From NCBI RefSeq assembly GCF_030035675.1, contig NC_084483.1, positions 146,727,425 to 146,791,424 on the forward strand: a DNA stretch of 64,000 nucleotides, in the 5' to 3' direction. Position numbers and translations under genes: made by a program. Shown here one piece after another: positions 1 to 11,616 of the stretch (positions are counted from its first letter, which is position 1; every line of letters starts with the position of its first letter). Below the pieces are notes generated by a model that saw only the letters and a list, made by a program, of their open reading frames with translations, had not been told where the DNA came from and ran no database searches. Origin of the DNA: Rhineura floridana. Taxonomy: Eukaryota > Chordata > Lepidosauria > Squamata > Rhineuridae.

Positions 1-61
1 AGAAAAGATAAACGTGTCGCTGTAATCAGCAAGAGCTTGATGAAAGTCCGTCCGGCATTGC

Positions 62-268
62 AATTTGAACCTTCTCTCATAAATAAATAAAATCCAGTCC
101 TCCCCACAAAAACAGGCTTTGTGGTTGATCTCTACGTTTCTCCCTGACCAGGAGAAAATCTTTACCAGTCAAAAAGAATGTTGTGACTGATTTTAAAGCT
201 GAAAAAGCTTCTTCTGAGACAAGAGCTCGTCTCAGAGGCAGCACAGGCAAAGCAACCCTTCCCGGAAG
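62..268. other. Unidentified segment abutting a BovB fragment
   Basis: About 200 bases that interrupt the expected continuation of the neighbouring BovB sequence. The BovB reading frame stops matching the family right after the residues corresponding to VLEQIKP. The segment begins near a run of aaataaataaa and contains no family I recognise. It could be an inserted short element or simply the flank at which the BovB copy is truncated. Confidence 0.3.
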
Positions 269-790
269 TCCTGGTTTAATTTGTTCTAACACCGAATTAT
301 TTGACTTTTTTGCAGTCCATGGTATGCGCAAAGCTCTCCTCCAGCACCACATTTAAAATGAGTTGATTTTTCTCTTATTTGCCTTTTTCACTGTCCAACT
401 TTCACATCCATACATAGAGATCGGGAATACCATGGTCTGAATGATCCTGACTTTGGTGTTCAGTGATACATCTTTGCATTTGAGGACCTTTTCTAGTTCT
501 CTCACAGCTGCCCTCCCCAGTCCTAGCCTTCTTCTGATTTCTTGACTATTGTCTCCATTTTGGTTAATGACTGTGACGAGGTATTGATAATCCTTGAGAA
601 GTTTAATGTCCTCATTGTCAACTGTAAAGTTACATAAATCTGTTGTCATTCTTTAGTCTTTTTTACGTTTAGCTGTAGTCCTGCTTTTCTGCTTTCCTCT
701 TTAACTTTCATCAGCATTCGTTTCAAATCATTACTGGTTTCTGCTAAGAGTATATAAATAATATCTGCATCATAAGAGTCTATATAGTTA
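269..790 (-). mobile_element. RTE-BovB LINE fragment, C-terminal reverse transcriptase region
   Basis: On the minus strand the translation contains ETSNDLKRMLMKVKEES, KDVSLNTKVRIIQTMVFPISMYGCESWTVKKA (in part) and MWCWRRALRIPWTAKKSNN. These are characteristic of the end of the reverse transcriptase and the C-terminal region of RTE/BovB retrotransposon ORF2. The frame is broken near 650, so this is a dead fragment. The catalytic YADD motif is not recognisable at its upstream end (about 780), and the 3' terminus is missing. A second copy of the same region lies at 53.5-54.1 kb and supports the family call. BovB is widespread in squamates. Confidence 0.85.
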
Positions 791-1790
791 GAATGTTTTG
801 CCCCCTTCAGAGTTGAAATAAAACATATTTTGAAAAGACAAGAGTTCCTGTACCCATTCTCCCCCTCCAGAAAGTCTGGGCATTTAGCCCAATTGTAGCT
901 CTTAAATCAACAAGTCTGGGCTTAATCGTAAACACTGAAGAAACCAGGAAGAACACCTTATTAGGTTTCTCTGGACGTCCAGTAGTAATTTTAGGTGAGA
1001 TGTGAGAGATAGATCTCAGAGATTTATGAGAATGTTTATGAAAAATCTGTGAGAAATATCTGTGAGAATGGAAAGGTGATATAAGTTCAGATCAGAGGAT
1101 CTAGATGAGAAACTATAAAAGAGAGATCATAAATACAATTGTTTATCAGTCCTCATGGACTGGTCATATGCAGCTGGCAGTTTGCCTAATTGCTGAGTTA
1201 TTCCGAGGTTTATCTGAACCCTCGTGGGTGAGATTTAAATTGTCATTCTTTTTAATTTATTTGTTAAGATATCTAAACTGTATAAAAATATATTGTATTA
1301 TTTATTAACCTTTGGTTTTGTGTTGTATTATTAATTCTGATTTATTCATTTGTTGGCTTTGGCCAGACTATGTATGCTCATATATACTCATATAGAAATG
1401 TATAGTCAATAAGAAGCATAATATCCTTCTGCTGTAGTACTCCATTCTTTTTTACCCTGATTTATCCCCAGTCCTGAGATAAATCTCCAGTGGCACTTTC
1501 CTCTTTAAGTCTGCCTGTTTAGATTTACTGCTGGGGCAATGGCATAAGCCTAGGTGAAGTGCAATTGCTACATATAAAGATTCTAAACAGCTTTAGACTT
1601 AAGAGAAAAGTGAAGAGTCCTTGAATCTGTGTGTAGGTGTGTAAGAGGTAGTTCGAACTATTTCATGTTAAACAAATGGATTTAATTTAACAGATGAAAT
1701 AAATATGAACAAATTTACTCAATATTTAAGTTCTGAACATGTGTGGTTATAAGATTATTTCCATTGGTTTCCTTTATGTTACACTTGTCA
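791..1790. other. AT-rich DNA without recognised feature
   Basis: I see no gene, RNA or repeat family here. The sequence is AT-rich with short open frames that are not protein-like. Confidence 0.5.
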
Positions 1791-1794
1791 AAAT

Positions 1795-2012
1795 CTCCTC
1801 AGACAATAACAATACAATCCTACCCACCTACCCATCTCCCTCAAAATCCAACCCTTTCTCCCTCAGATCCAACAGCATTCTCTCTCACACACAGATAAGC
1901 ACACCATCCCCCATTCACTCAGCCAATCAGCACACAGCATTTTTCAACATTCTCACACACTTGCTCCCCCTCCCTGTCTCTCTTTCCATACCATATTTAC
2001 TGTGATACAAAC
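1795..2012. repeat. C/A-rich low-guanine tract
   Basis: A stretch strongly biased to C and A on the plus strand, with many short ctcac, ccctc and acaca blocks and few G bases. The strand asymmetry leaves an 88-codon open frame that I regard as a composition artefact. A similar low-G stretch lies at about 63.08-63.35 kb. Confidence 0.4.
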
Positions 2013-2082
2013 CCATTCCAAACTATTACTTGTTTAACTGCTTATAAAAACTCATGCAAAATGAAACATCACACACTCATGT

Positions 2083-2195
2083 CCTGCTTGTGGGCTCCCC
2101 ATAAGCATCTGGTTGACCACTGTGAGAACAGGATACTGAATTAAGATGGACTTTTGATGGGATCCAACAGGGCTTTTCTTATGTTAACACAGTTT
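2083..2195 (+). mobile_element. CR1 LINE 3' end fragment
   Basis: Matches the terminal part of the CR1 3' UTR seen in the large copy ending near 29.66 kb: tcctgcttgtgggct, tctggttgaccactgtgag, aacaggatactga, then a degenerate ttcttatgtt end. It is 5'-truncated to roughly 110 bases and diverged, so an old copy. No coding sequence is included. Confidence 0.75.
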
Positions 2196-3008
2196 GGAGT
2201 GAGACCAAACTGCCCCTTGTAAGTCCAGTCATTGAAAACTCAAGTCTGCTTTTTTTTTCTTTTTCTTTTTGCATAGCTGCACACCTCTTCAGTGGTCTTG
2301 ATAGTCTTGCATTTTTTTTCTTGTGGTGCTTCCAAATGTGTAGCATCTACAGCTACCCAATCATTGCTCTTCTGTTGCAAGCTATAAGTGGAATTCCAGT
2401 TGACTTTCCACCCTTCAGGGGGAATCCAGCATGTATGTGAGTACATCTCAATATGTTCCCACCCACACAGTGGGAGTAATATAGCTGACTGGGCAGTGTT
2501 TGTCCCCTTCCCTTCCCCCCAAGCCTTATGGTTGCTTTATCTTGAAGCCACTTCTTTAATTAATTGTTTCCTGAAGTAGTTTCTTCAAGGAAATACGGGA
2601 AGGCAGTAGTTGAAACTGATAATGTGTCAGTTTCACATCCTTCTTTCTTCTAGCAGTGACAGCTTACTTTCTTCTCCGCACCCTGCCCCATTCTTCCAAT
2701 ACCTGAAGCAGCTGCTGAAATTCATTGTTTCCTAAAGCAGTTTCCTCCTCCTTACTCTCAGTATCTTTTTAGCATTTTTTTACATTTTTTTTAAAAAATA
2801 GAGCAAATGGAGTCACATTTCTTTTTTAAAATGTTATTAGAGCTGTTTCACTAAAGTGTAGTTGAGAAAAAATATTGTTAAAAAGCCAGTTTCCTTCCTG
2901 CTTCTGAGCATTTACAGGAGGATCAGGTTGTGGTAAATCTAATTGCTCAATGGCAACGATGATTTTAAAACATTATTATGGCCTATTTATATGTAATGGG
3001 GTGGGAGT
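2196..3008. other. No recognised feature
   Basis: Unassigned sequence with several T-rich and A-rich runs. No ORF here resembles a known protein. Confidence 0.4.
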
Positions 3009-3302
3009 AGGAATGGGCTAACCTTTCCATTTTGATTGCACCCAGTTTCTCATTTTCCCAGTCAGGTTCAGTTCTCCACATTTATGTTTTAAAACTCATA
3101 AAAATTCATCAGCATTTTAGTATAATTTCTCTTAATATACACAGTTTTGTATGCAGGTTTGCCGTCTAGTACACATTTTTGGAAAGCAATTTCTCTTAAT
3201 ATACTGCCTTTTTGTATGCTACTTTCACTTATATGTGCATTTATATGCACAATTTGCCATAGTATATGCATTTCTGTGCACATTTCTTAGCTACAGAACT
3301 TA
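3009..3302 (+). mobile_element. Truncated copy of the GGATGGG inverted-repeat DNA element
   Basis: Same non-autonomous element as the one split by the L2 at 12.39-16.37 kb. Shared landmarks are aggaatggg near the start, aaattcatcagcattttag, a chain of atgcatttt/tatgcac blocks, and gcacatttct near the end. The copy is truncated on its right side. It matters because it shows the uninterrupted order of the sequence into which the L2 was inserted in the other copy. Confidence 0.6.
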
Positions 3303-4148
3303 GCTGAAGGAGGAGAGGCATGCAGAGGCCAGAGAAAGAACTGTGAGTGGAGGGCTATCTTCTATGCCATCCTTGAGACCCCCTGAGAAATTTACCAGAC
3401 TCAACCTGCTGTAGCCTCGAACTGTGTGTCTGGAGGTCAGCTGAACTGGACACAACTCTGGGCAGCCTGAGGAAGTGCCATCAGCCTTGGTGCCTGCCCA
3501 TAAAAGCAAGCTGAGAGCAAGAGACTAGGGTGATGTCAGCAGTTTCTAGGAACCCCCTTGATTGTGAGAGTTTGTGGGTGAGCTGTGAGTTACACAGCCT
3601 TTAAAATATAAACATCCATAATTAAAACACACAAGAAAGCAATCCCATTAAAAGCACAGCAATTTAATCAGAAGACTCAGGTTGAGAAATCATGAGAATG
3701 CCTGAGTAAACAGATGTATCTTCAAAATGCACTGCTCTTCTGGTATGTAACACAAGACTGGGTTCTCTGTGGTGTGATGGAAGATGGGGAAGTGTAGGGA
3801 AAATTCAGGATGACTATTATACAATGATGGCATCATACAGATACTCTGTCAAAAGTGAGTGAAAAAGGTGTAGCAATTCCACAGTAAAAGCGTAGTGTGC
3901 AAGCAGCCTTGGTCACATGAGAGTGTGACATAATTCTGCAAAGTAGGGCTGGGGGGAAGGGTTGAGGAAAGGAATACTCAAGCAACAGTAATAACATCTG
4001 GTGTATAAAAAAGTAAACATCTGGTGTATAAAAGTAAACTACACTGTAGTTCCCTCTCAGTAATTTCCCTAAAGTCAATTTTAATCTTATTGAACACTGG
4101 ATCGCTTGGGATGGGATTTTACATCCACCTATGAATTTTTAAGGGCAA
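3303..4148. other. No recognised feature; small local duplication
   Basis: No gene seen. A 20-base phrase, acatctggtgtataaaa, occurs twice in tandem around 3996-4033, a local slippage-type duplication. Confidence 0.4.
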
Positions 4149-4149
4149 A

Positions 4150-4345
4150 TTCACTAATAGACAAAAAACTTTGCAGTTTAAGAATGTACCTATAGCCAAC
4201 AGGTATTTCTATCAAACTTTAGAAAGCAGGGAAATTGGGCAGCTACAGTGAATGCACCAGGGGAGCAGGAGACCTGACCTCTTCAATAAGCTTTTGTACT
4301 GCCCTACAAATTTGTCAAAATGTGAACATCATTTGGATTTGACTT
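4150..4345 (+). repeat. Unclassified interspersed repeat (copy 1)
   Basis: This segment recurs in inverse orientation at about 39.3-39.52 kb. Shared landmarks include gtacctatagccaacag, gaatgcaccagggga and cctacaaatttgtcaaaatg. It contains no coding potential I recognise. It abuts the ANKRD27 retrocopy, whose homology starts where the repeat similarity fades, so the retrocopy and the repeat meet within a few bases of 4345. Confidence 0.7.
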
Positions 4346-5335
4346 TCCAGTTTGACTCCTATGTTCTCAAATCTGGAGGAAAGCTTTCAAACTTTGAATG
4401 GAAAGGAAGTCTTCATACAAGGAAAATCAATCATACTCGGGGCTGGCTTTAATCACTGTTGTTCAGTTCCCGTTCTCTTTGAGGAAACTTTCTACAATGA
4501 GAGAGAAGAGAGCTTAAGCATCCTTTGTAAAGCTCATGCTCTAGAAAAAAATGAGAGCAAAGAACAATCCTGAACGCCATCGAATTCTTACACCCTGAAA
4601 AGCATTGACGATGTGAGGATGGCACACCGACAAATTTGATAAAGCTATTGCATCTTTCCACAGGACTTTCAAGGATTATGACAGGAAAATCCTGCGACAC
4701 TACAAAGATTCTGTAAATGCACTCTACACTAAATGTATTCAGCAGCTTCTGAGAGACTCCCACCTTAAAATGCTTGCCAAGCAGGAACTTCAGATGAATT
4801 TGATGAAGCAAGCTGTGGATATGTATATCCACCATACTCTCTATGACCTGATCTTTAAGTATGTGGGGACTATCGAGGCAAGTGAGGATGCCGCTTTCAA
4901 CAAAATTACAAGAAGTTTACAACACCTGCAACAGAAAGACCTGGGTATCAAGCCTGAATTCAGCTTCAACATTCCAGGTGCAAAACAAGAACTGGACCAG
5001 CTGAATAAGTACACCTCCCCACAACAGAAGCTCCACTGTCTGGGCAAAGTGGTACAAATCATAATGCAGTCTCCAAGTCAAAGAGTTAACATGTGTGCAG
5101 ATGATCTCCTCTCAGTCCTGCTGGATCTTCTTGTGAAAACGGAGATTCCAAACTGGATGGCAAACCTCAGTTACTTCAAGAACTTCAGGTTTTGCAGCTT
5201 GGCAAAGGAAAACTAGGGTACTGTCAGACCTCAGTTGAGGCTGCAATAGAATATATACATCAAGGAAATCTCTCTGACAGGCCAACAGTGCTCCTGCTCT
5301 GACCAGGAGGTTGAAGGATGTGAACATGGTACCAC
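4345..5335 (+). pseudogene. ANKRD27: Processed retrocopy of ANKRD27 (VARP), N-terminal and VPS9 region, broken
   Basis: The translation in shifting frames matches ANKRD27/VARP, a Rab21 guanine-nucleotide exchange factor and endosomal VAMP7/Rab32/38 effector. Recognisable stretches are [100 protein letters not shown] and PNWMANLSYFKNFRF, the last being in the VPS9 domain. The parent gene is multi-exonic, but this copy is continuous with no introns, so it is a retrocopy. It lacks the first ~45 residues and everything after the VPS9 region, including all ankyrin repeats. Frameshifts near 4570-4770 and an in-frame stop after the residues LAKEN (5214-5216) make it a pseudogene. The longest remaining open piece is 4770-5216. 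Family assignment is from remembered ANKRD27 sequence. Confidence 0.88.
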
Positions 5336-5772
5336 AATGAAACTGCCACCTGATTCAGCAGCAAAGAAATGGACTTTAGATACTTAATGGCTCAGTTTGA
5401 AGCCCTTGATGTAGAGATGATAGGGCTCTTCTATGGGACACATCACAAAATCTGTTGAATTTTAAATTTGTTTTACAACATTTTTCACTTTCCTGATTCA
5501 GTAGTAAAATCTTTTAAGCAAACCTGTGGCATGTAGCTACTCCTTTTCTTAAAAAATGCAAATATGAACCACAAGTGTTGCTTCCTAGCTATTAAGTTTT
5601 TTTGAAAAAGTGGTGTCCAAAAGAGGAGAGAGAAGAAAAAAATAAAAGCCCACATGTACATTCCAGTCTCCCATCTGAAGGAAGGTTGAAGATCAAACTC
5701 TTAATATCAGTTACCCACCTGCAGTGTTAAGACTGCAGTTACTTGTTACCTTTTGTAAAATAAAATGCATAA
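5336..5772 (+). other. Possible 3' UTR portion of the ANKRD27 retrocopy
   Basis: Homology to the ANKRD27 protein ends near 5335. The following ~430 bases have no coding signal and finish with aaaataaaatgcataaatg, which contains an aataaa polyadenylation-type signal but no clean poly(A) tract. This could be the 3' UTR of a short transcript isoform or unrelated flank. Confidence 0.3.
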
Positions 5773-6834
5773 ATGAACTTGGATGACAAATGTGTGTTTT
5801 CCTTAAAGTATTTTAAAATAGTGTTGCTATACTTCACATATTCACAGAAACAGAAGCGAAAGAAGATGATTTACTATAAATTATTAGCAATAAACATCAC
5901 TTTTCATAAGGAAATGCTTGACAGCATATCATATAAGAACTATATGTCTCTCTGAACTACAGGTGCTAGAATTAACTGTAGAAGCACACAATCTCTGTTC
6001 TACAGAAAAGCCCTGGGTGAGCCAGCTAACAGTACTTCGGATGGCTCTACCAGCAAATTTCACACACCCTATTTTGGTAGTATATATGTTTGCATCAGAA
6101 AAGTTAAATAAGGTGAATTATTTATAATGATAATTTGCACAGTTGGGTGGAGATCTAAAACTTGCAACTAAGGCTCTAGCCACATTATACTCTTCAGCAC
6201 CATTTGGAAATGGAACCAGCTTGAAAAGATTGAAAGGATATCTTTTTCAACTTTTTTTAACAAACTAGGGGAGAAATGCCCCCCAGACATGCACCCATAC
6301 ACAATATTCCAGCTCCCCATTGCCTGGGCTAAGTTAGTAAGGTCATTAGGCTTCCTGGGCCTTGGAGAGCCAGCTCACTCACCTCTCTGCTTCTTCTCAG
6401 GTCCTGCCCTGGACTTTGGTAGGCTGCTGCACGGTCTAGGCTCCAAAGCCTGGGCACACCCACCAGATGCACTAACAACTCCCACCACCTACAGAGGCTG
6501 GGTGAGCATTACAGGGGAAGGGGAGATGCTCTGCAGTGCATCACAATACTGTCCTTCCCTCCTTGCCTTCCTCCAATTGCAAACCCTTAGGTTTGCCAAC
6601 TCCCTCCCCCATCCATATTTGCAGTGTTCGCATTCCCTTTGTAACTTTGTCCTGCCCATCCCTTTTGGATGTCTAAACTGTTTTCCTAAAAGTTCAACTA
6701 AAGTTTTAAGTTACTGCAATGCTAGAAATTTCGGGACTGAAAGAAAATTTCATTTGGGGGAGCAATATTATTATTTAGGGGACAATGCCCACATTCCCCC
6801 CCATTGCTACATCCCTGATGGCAAGGAACCATAC
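5773..6834. other. No recognised feature
   Basis: Contains a 189-codon open frame at 6289-6858 that matches nothing I know, has an irregular composition and runs into a SINE. I treat it as chance. Confidence 0.4.
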
Positions 6835-6835
6835 G

Positions 6836-7030
6836 AGCAGAGATTAATTCAGTGGTAGAGCAAATGCTTATATGCTGATAGTCCCAGGCTTAACCCCCTT
6901 TGTTTTGTTTTGTTTTTAAGGTCAAGGCAGCAGATGGTTTGAAATACCTCTGCTTGAGACCCTGGGGAGCCATTGCCAAAGTGGACTATGCTGGCCTGGG
7001 TGAACAGATCATCTGACCAGGTATAAGGTC
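6836..7030 (+). mobile_element. Sauria-type tRNA-derived SINE, diverged
   Basis: The head has an internal Pol III A-box-like ttcagtggtagagcaaatg and a decayed B box (cccaggcttaacc). The body has acctctgcttgagaccctgg, ggagccattgcca and gatcatctgaccaggtataagg, matching the Sauria SINE body. A run of tttgttttgtttt has expanded inside it. Three better copies lie elsewhere in the window. Confidence 0.8.
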
Positions 7031-8920
7031 AGATCTCCTTAAGTCAATTTCACTGTTTTCCTGTTTCGCCCTCATATCTTCCCATTTTGGCTGATAGTGC
7101 AAGCAAGGCAAAACATGCAGCATTTCTGCTATTCAGTTTTATAAATATAAAGGATATTTACAAGCAAGGCAAGAGCCAGACCATACTAAATTATTAATGA
7201 AGATAACCATCCCTTCTTCCCTCTTTCATTAAATTCTCTGATACCCACATGCCATCACATAATAGCCCAGAAAACATAATGTTTTAGGCATGGTTATTGC
7301 CGCAAAACAAAAAAAAACACATAAAAGCTATAGAAAGTGACATTTATGGCTGATTTACAATCTCAGTGTAGTGTTAGATTCAAATAACACAGATGGTTGT
7401 AGCCCTCAATTATCTGTTCGGCTGATTCCCATTGATGGTCCTTTCCAACCTTATTAAGCTAATGCAAAATGCAATTACAGTTCTTATTGGGATAACAAGT
7501 CATCCCAGAATCAAACCAACTATGATGCATGGAAACATATGGAGGAATATGAGAGGGAGCCTAAAGCACAGCAGTTTTTAATAATGAATGGAATTAGGAT
7601 CATGATACAAATAAATGACAGAATATTGTAGAAGACAAGTCTCTTTCTTTTCCCTCCATGATCTAATGCTTGAGCATTTTTGGTTCTGAACCTACCCTCA
7701 TAAAGTAACAGTGGCTTTGGGGAGGGGAACAGGGGTGCAATAAAAGCTGTTGCAAGGAAAAACTGGCATCTTCTTTCCAAGCTTGCTGCAAACAAAAGCG
7801 GGAACTAGATGGGCTGGCTCATTTTGGTCCTATCTGCCATTGTCTTTAATAGAGCCATTTCTGATATCTGTCATTCAAAGTATCTGCTAAAATACATTTG
7901 TATGCACATGCGCATGATGCTGAGGAAGTGGTGGGCTGTTTCCAAAGCCTCACATTTATGTTTTCCCCCTCTGGTGTGTATGTGTGTGTCCAAGAGAGGA
8001 AATGCAAAGTGAGCTCCCTGTGCCAACCAGCTGCACTTGAGCAAGATGAACCAAGGAAAGGGGACTTTACAAACAACTACAATTGCAGATCTCACCCAAA
8101 GTGACAGTGCAGTTCAGAGGAAGACTATTGACTCTGATAGTGTTTCATTTGCAACCAGCAATCTGCTTTGATCAATCATTATCATCATCATCCATCACAT
8201 TATTTGGACATGTTTTGTTTTGGGGTTTTTTTAATTGCCATTTTTTCCCCATTCCATAACTATGGATGTAATTCAGAATCAGTGGTGTTAATTCAGGTAG
8301 GAAGAAGATCCAGTTACATCTCTTCCCTTTCCCAATCCCATCCCCTTCTGCTTCAGGTAAATAAATGAGGAGGAAGGCCCTAGAATAATCACCTCTGGGA
8401 ACATGCACACACACCACAGCCAACCTTTGTGCTAACCTTTGAACTGGGTAGGAAAACGGGGCTGAAGTTCAGAGCTGGTTTACTTGCATTGGGATGGCAA
8501 GGAAGAAGCAAGTGAGCAAGAGACTGCAATCTCATTTGTGAATCACTTCCTAGAGCAGCTGCTTTCCTTTCCTTTTTTAGAAAAAAATTAAAGTATCATT
8601 ATTTTCAGGAGGGAAAAAAATCAAACCAGGGACAGCACAAGATAGCGATAAACAAATGAACACAGAAAGGAACCGCTGTCAGTTCAATGGAATGCAATCC
8701 AAATGGCCCTGACAAGTGGCTGCAATCCCTAGTGTTTACCCCCATCCATCAGCATATAAAACATTTTTGTCTCTACTATTCAATAAGGAAACTCTCCAAA
8801 GAATTCCTTTGAGAAATCTACCCCTTGGAGAATTATACAGGGAGCAATATTTTCCACCTATTCTTGGCTGCAGATACATAAACAATGATTTGCAGATATA
8901 CTGACATATCTCCCATCTAA
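7031..8920. other. No recognised feature
   Basis: About 1.9 kb of unassigned sequence. Overlapping open frames on both strands near 7.8-8.4 kb have no protein resemblance. Confidence 0.4.
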
Positions 8921-9402
8921 GGCTGCATTCAGAGAACAGTTTATTATGTTTTCCCGATGTTTCCTTACCCCATAATGTCTGCATTTCATTTGATCTTTCA
9001 AACAACATAAAAACCACTTCTGGAAATCTAGTGGAAGTTTAGCGTTCCTTTCCATGCTTCCAGGGAAAAATCATTTTGCAACCCCATTAACCCAGAAATT
9101 GCAGGAGTAAAGTGACTAAATTGGGGTGGTATACCAGCATATAGTTCTCTTCTGCTATTTTCATGGGGGAATCATGGGGGAACAGAAGTGCACATATGAG
9201 GAAAGGGTGGGGGAGAAGCAACACTGCCAATAACACTCACTGAATGAAATTTAGCACGACATATCAGTATATCAGTCAAAAAGTCACAGTTCCATAAGGC
9301 AACAGGTACTGCAGTGTGAAGGGGATATTAGAAATTGGGATAGAAGTACTACTATTATAATCAGTAAAATGAATGCAATAAATCCCATGTCTGAATGCAG
9401 CC
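8921..9402. mobile_element. Candidate MITE with GGCTGCATTCAGA terminal inverted repeats
   Basis: The two ends are perfect 13-base inverted repeats (ggctgcattcaga at 8921-8933 and its complement at 9390-9402), with weaker complementarity continuing inward. Flanks are ctaa on the left and taga on the right, compatible with a 2-3 base TA/TAR target duplication as in PIF/Harbinger-type elements. No transposase is encoded in the 482 bases, so it is non-autonomous. Superfamily assignment is inference. Confidence 0.6.
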
Positions 9403-10338
9403 TAGATATGCTGTGACAATAGTTTGGAATCTGAAAGCTGTGAATGCCGCCATCATAACATCAACCAATAATTCAAAAAAGAAATCTGGAAGACCATAAT
9501 CAAATATCACAGAATAATTTCTGATGGAAGGGGCTGTAGGAATTAATTTAACATTCCTAACTGTAATTTCTCTTGTCATAGGATGCCTGCCACACGCATA
9601 TGATAATGCGAAGGACATAAAGTTGTCATTTGGAATATGGGATAAAGGCTTTCTATTGTCTCCTGTCTGAAAACCATCAACCTAAGTTATGTCTTAATGA
9701 AGCCTTTCTGATGAAAGGATTTTTCAGAATGCATAGAGTAATTGGTGTAGATATCTGTACCACTTTCATCCAGTAATCTTATTTCCATCACTGCTTCTGG
9801 GTGTTCTAAATTACTCCAAGGCTACAAGGAAGACACACTAGATGTGTACAAAAAGAGAAGTGGGGGGGGGAAAGAAAGCAAAACTCCCTTTATAATGAAA
9901 CAAGAGCAAAAGATGGTCAATGGAATGGAAAGGCGATGAGTTGTAAACCTGATAAAAGGAAATGCTTTCTTTAACACGACACATACTTAACCTAAAGACC
10001 TCTGGATTGTTACTGAGGCCAAGATCTTGTAGAATTTAAATGAGATTTGACGTTTATATAACATAGAACACCTCAGCATTACATTAGACAGTGAGGAGGA
10101 AAGCAAACAATCTTTTTCTTTTCTTTTTTTACCTCAGGGCATTTGGAGGTTATAAAGCACATTTCTGTGGCCCAACTATTTCTCAGTTGTTTAAAATATG
10201 GATTCTTTGTAGCATTTGAGACATGGGTTGATGAAGCCTAAACCTGTATGGCTGAATTCACATGAAAGGCAATTTTGAAGTCACCTCACATATTTATTTA
10301 TTTCTTCCTCCCTCCCTTTCTCTCTCATGCACATATAT
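9403..10338. other. No recognised feature
   Basis: Unassigned sequence. It holds a G8 run near 9867 and a pyrimidine-rich tract near 10300-10327. Confidence 0.4.
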
Positions 10339-10884
10339 TAAGAACATAAGAACATAAGAAGAGCCTGCTGGATCAGGCCAGTAGCCCATCTAGTCCAGCA
10401 TCCTGTTCTCACAGTGGCCAACCAGATGCCTGGGGGAAGCCTGCAAGCAGGGCCCGAGTGCAAGAACACTCTCCCCTCCTGAGGCTTCTGGCAACTGGTT
10501 TTCAGAAGCATGCTGCCTCTGACTAGGGTGGCAGAGCACAGCCATCATGGCTAGTAGCCATTGATAGCCCTGTCCTCCATGAATTTGTCTAATCTTCTTT
10601 TAAAGCCATCCAAGCTGGTGGCCATTACTGCATCTTGTGGGAGCAAATTCCATAGTTTAACTATGCGCTGAGTAAAGAAGTACTTCCTTTTGTCTGTCCT
10701 GAATCTTCCAACATTCAGCTTCTTTGAATGTCCACGAGTTCTAGTATTATGAGAGAGGGAGAAAAACTTTTCTCTATCCACTTTCTCAATGCCATGCATA
10801 ATTTTATACACTTCTATCATGTCTCCTCTGACCCGCCTTTTCTCTAAACTAAAAAGCCCCAAACCACCACAATCTAGATGCAAA
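10339..10884 (-). mobile_element. 5'-truncated CR1 LINE, last ~107 codons plus 3' UTR
   Basis: On the minus strand an open frame ending at 10551 encodes GLFSLEKRRVRGDMIEVYKI, then RTDKRKYFFTQRIVKLWNLL and FKRRLDKFMEDRAINGY, nearly identical to the end of ORF2 in the large CR1 at 26.6-29.5 kb. The 3' end shows the CR1 8-bp terminal repeat as aagaacataagaacat on the plus strand. The closeness to the large copy suggests the same young subfamily. There is no poly(A), as expected for CR1. Confidence 0.95.
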
Positions 10885-11249
10885 TATTCTGTTACATTAT
10901 AGGATTATCCACAAGCTTTATAACACATCCTGATCCTTGAACCTTTGTTTAGAGCAAGAGTGGAGAGCCTCAAGCCTGGAAGCCAAATGCAGCTCATCGG
11001 ACCTCTCTCTCTCCGGCCCTTGGGACTCTCACCAGGCCACACCCCTCACCAGCCCTGCTTCACACCCCTGATGTTTTTGCCTGGTAGGAATGTCTTTGAA
11101 CATTTAACAATCCCTCTTGCTTTCCTAGATGGAGGACAGAGAGTGTTGTGCTTATCATCAGGGGATGGCTATTTCCACCCGCCTTGCCCTGCCCTCTAGC
11201 CCTGGGAGCTTTCAAATGAAGATTCACCCAGAAGACTTTCTGGCCCTTT
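10885..11249. other. No recognised feature
   Basis: Unassigned. The first ~30 bases (accaccacaat, agatgcaaatat) recur at about 12.06-12.09 kb, so the CR1 may have inserted next to another low-copy repeat. Confidence 0.35.
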
Positions 11250-11475
11250 GGGTTGAGGGTTCGTTTTCAATCTTTTTGCTGTAGCTTTATTGTTGAGCTT
11301 TTTGCTCATTTATACTTTGATGTATATTGACTTTTTTTTAGGGCTGTAGTGTTTACATTTTTTATTATGTATTGTTACAACAGTATTTGGATCGTTTGTT
11401 ATTTGTCTGAACCGCTTTGAGCACATATGTATTTGTGGGAAATGTGATATATAAATAAATAAATGAATGAAAGTG
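11250..11475 (+). mobile_element. LINE (L2-like) 3' UTR tail
   Basis: Ends with gaaccgctttgagcacat ... gatatataaataaataaatg, the usual layout of L2-type 3' ends in reptiles (a conserved GC-containing hairpin-like block followed by an AAAT-type simple repeat). Only the UTR remains. Confidence 0.55.
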
Positions 11476-11499
11476 TGTAGAAATTAGCCTACTGTACAG

Positions 11500-11616
11500 A
11501 GGTAAGACTTACAAGATCTGAACAGGGTGGTTCATGACAGATGCTCTTGGCGGTCACTGATTCATAGGGTCTCCATAAGTTGTAATCGACTTGAAGGCAC
11601 ATAACAACAGCAAAAA
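11500..11616 (+). mobile_element. RTE-BovB 3' end fragment
   Basis: Contains acttacaagatctgaacagg, ggtggttcatgacagatgc, gattcatagggtctccataa and cgacttgaaggcacataaca, ending in a caac/agc-type tail. The coding portion corresponds to the last residues of BovB ORF2 (DLNRVVH..., LIHRV). The same phrase appears in inverse orientation at 53.64-53.73 kb inside a longer BovB copy. Confidence 0.85.

Noticed and set aside
6289-6858. 189-codon open frame as a host gene
   Set aside because: No recognisable domain, irregular composition, and it runs into a diverged SINE at its 3' end; likely chance.
7520-8423. Overlapping 60-90-codon frames on both strands
   Set aside because: No homology, conflicting frames on both strands, and AT-rich low-complexity flanks; chance.
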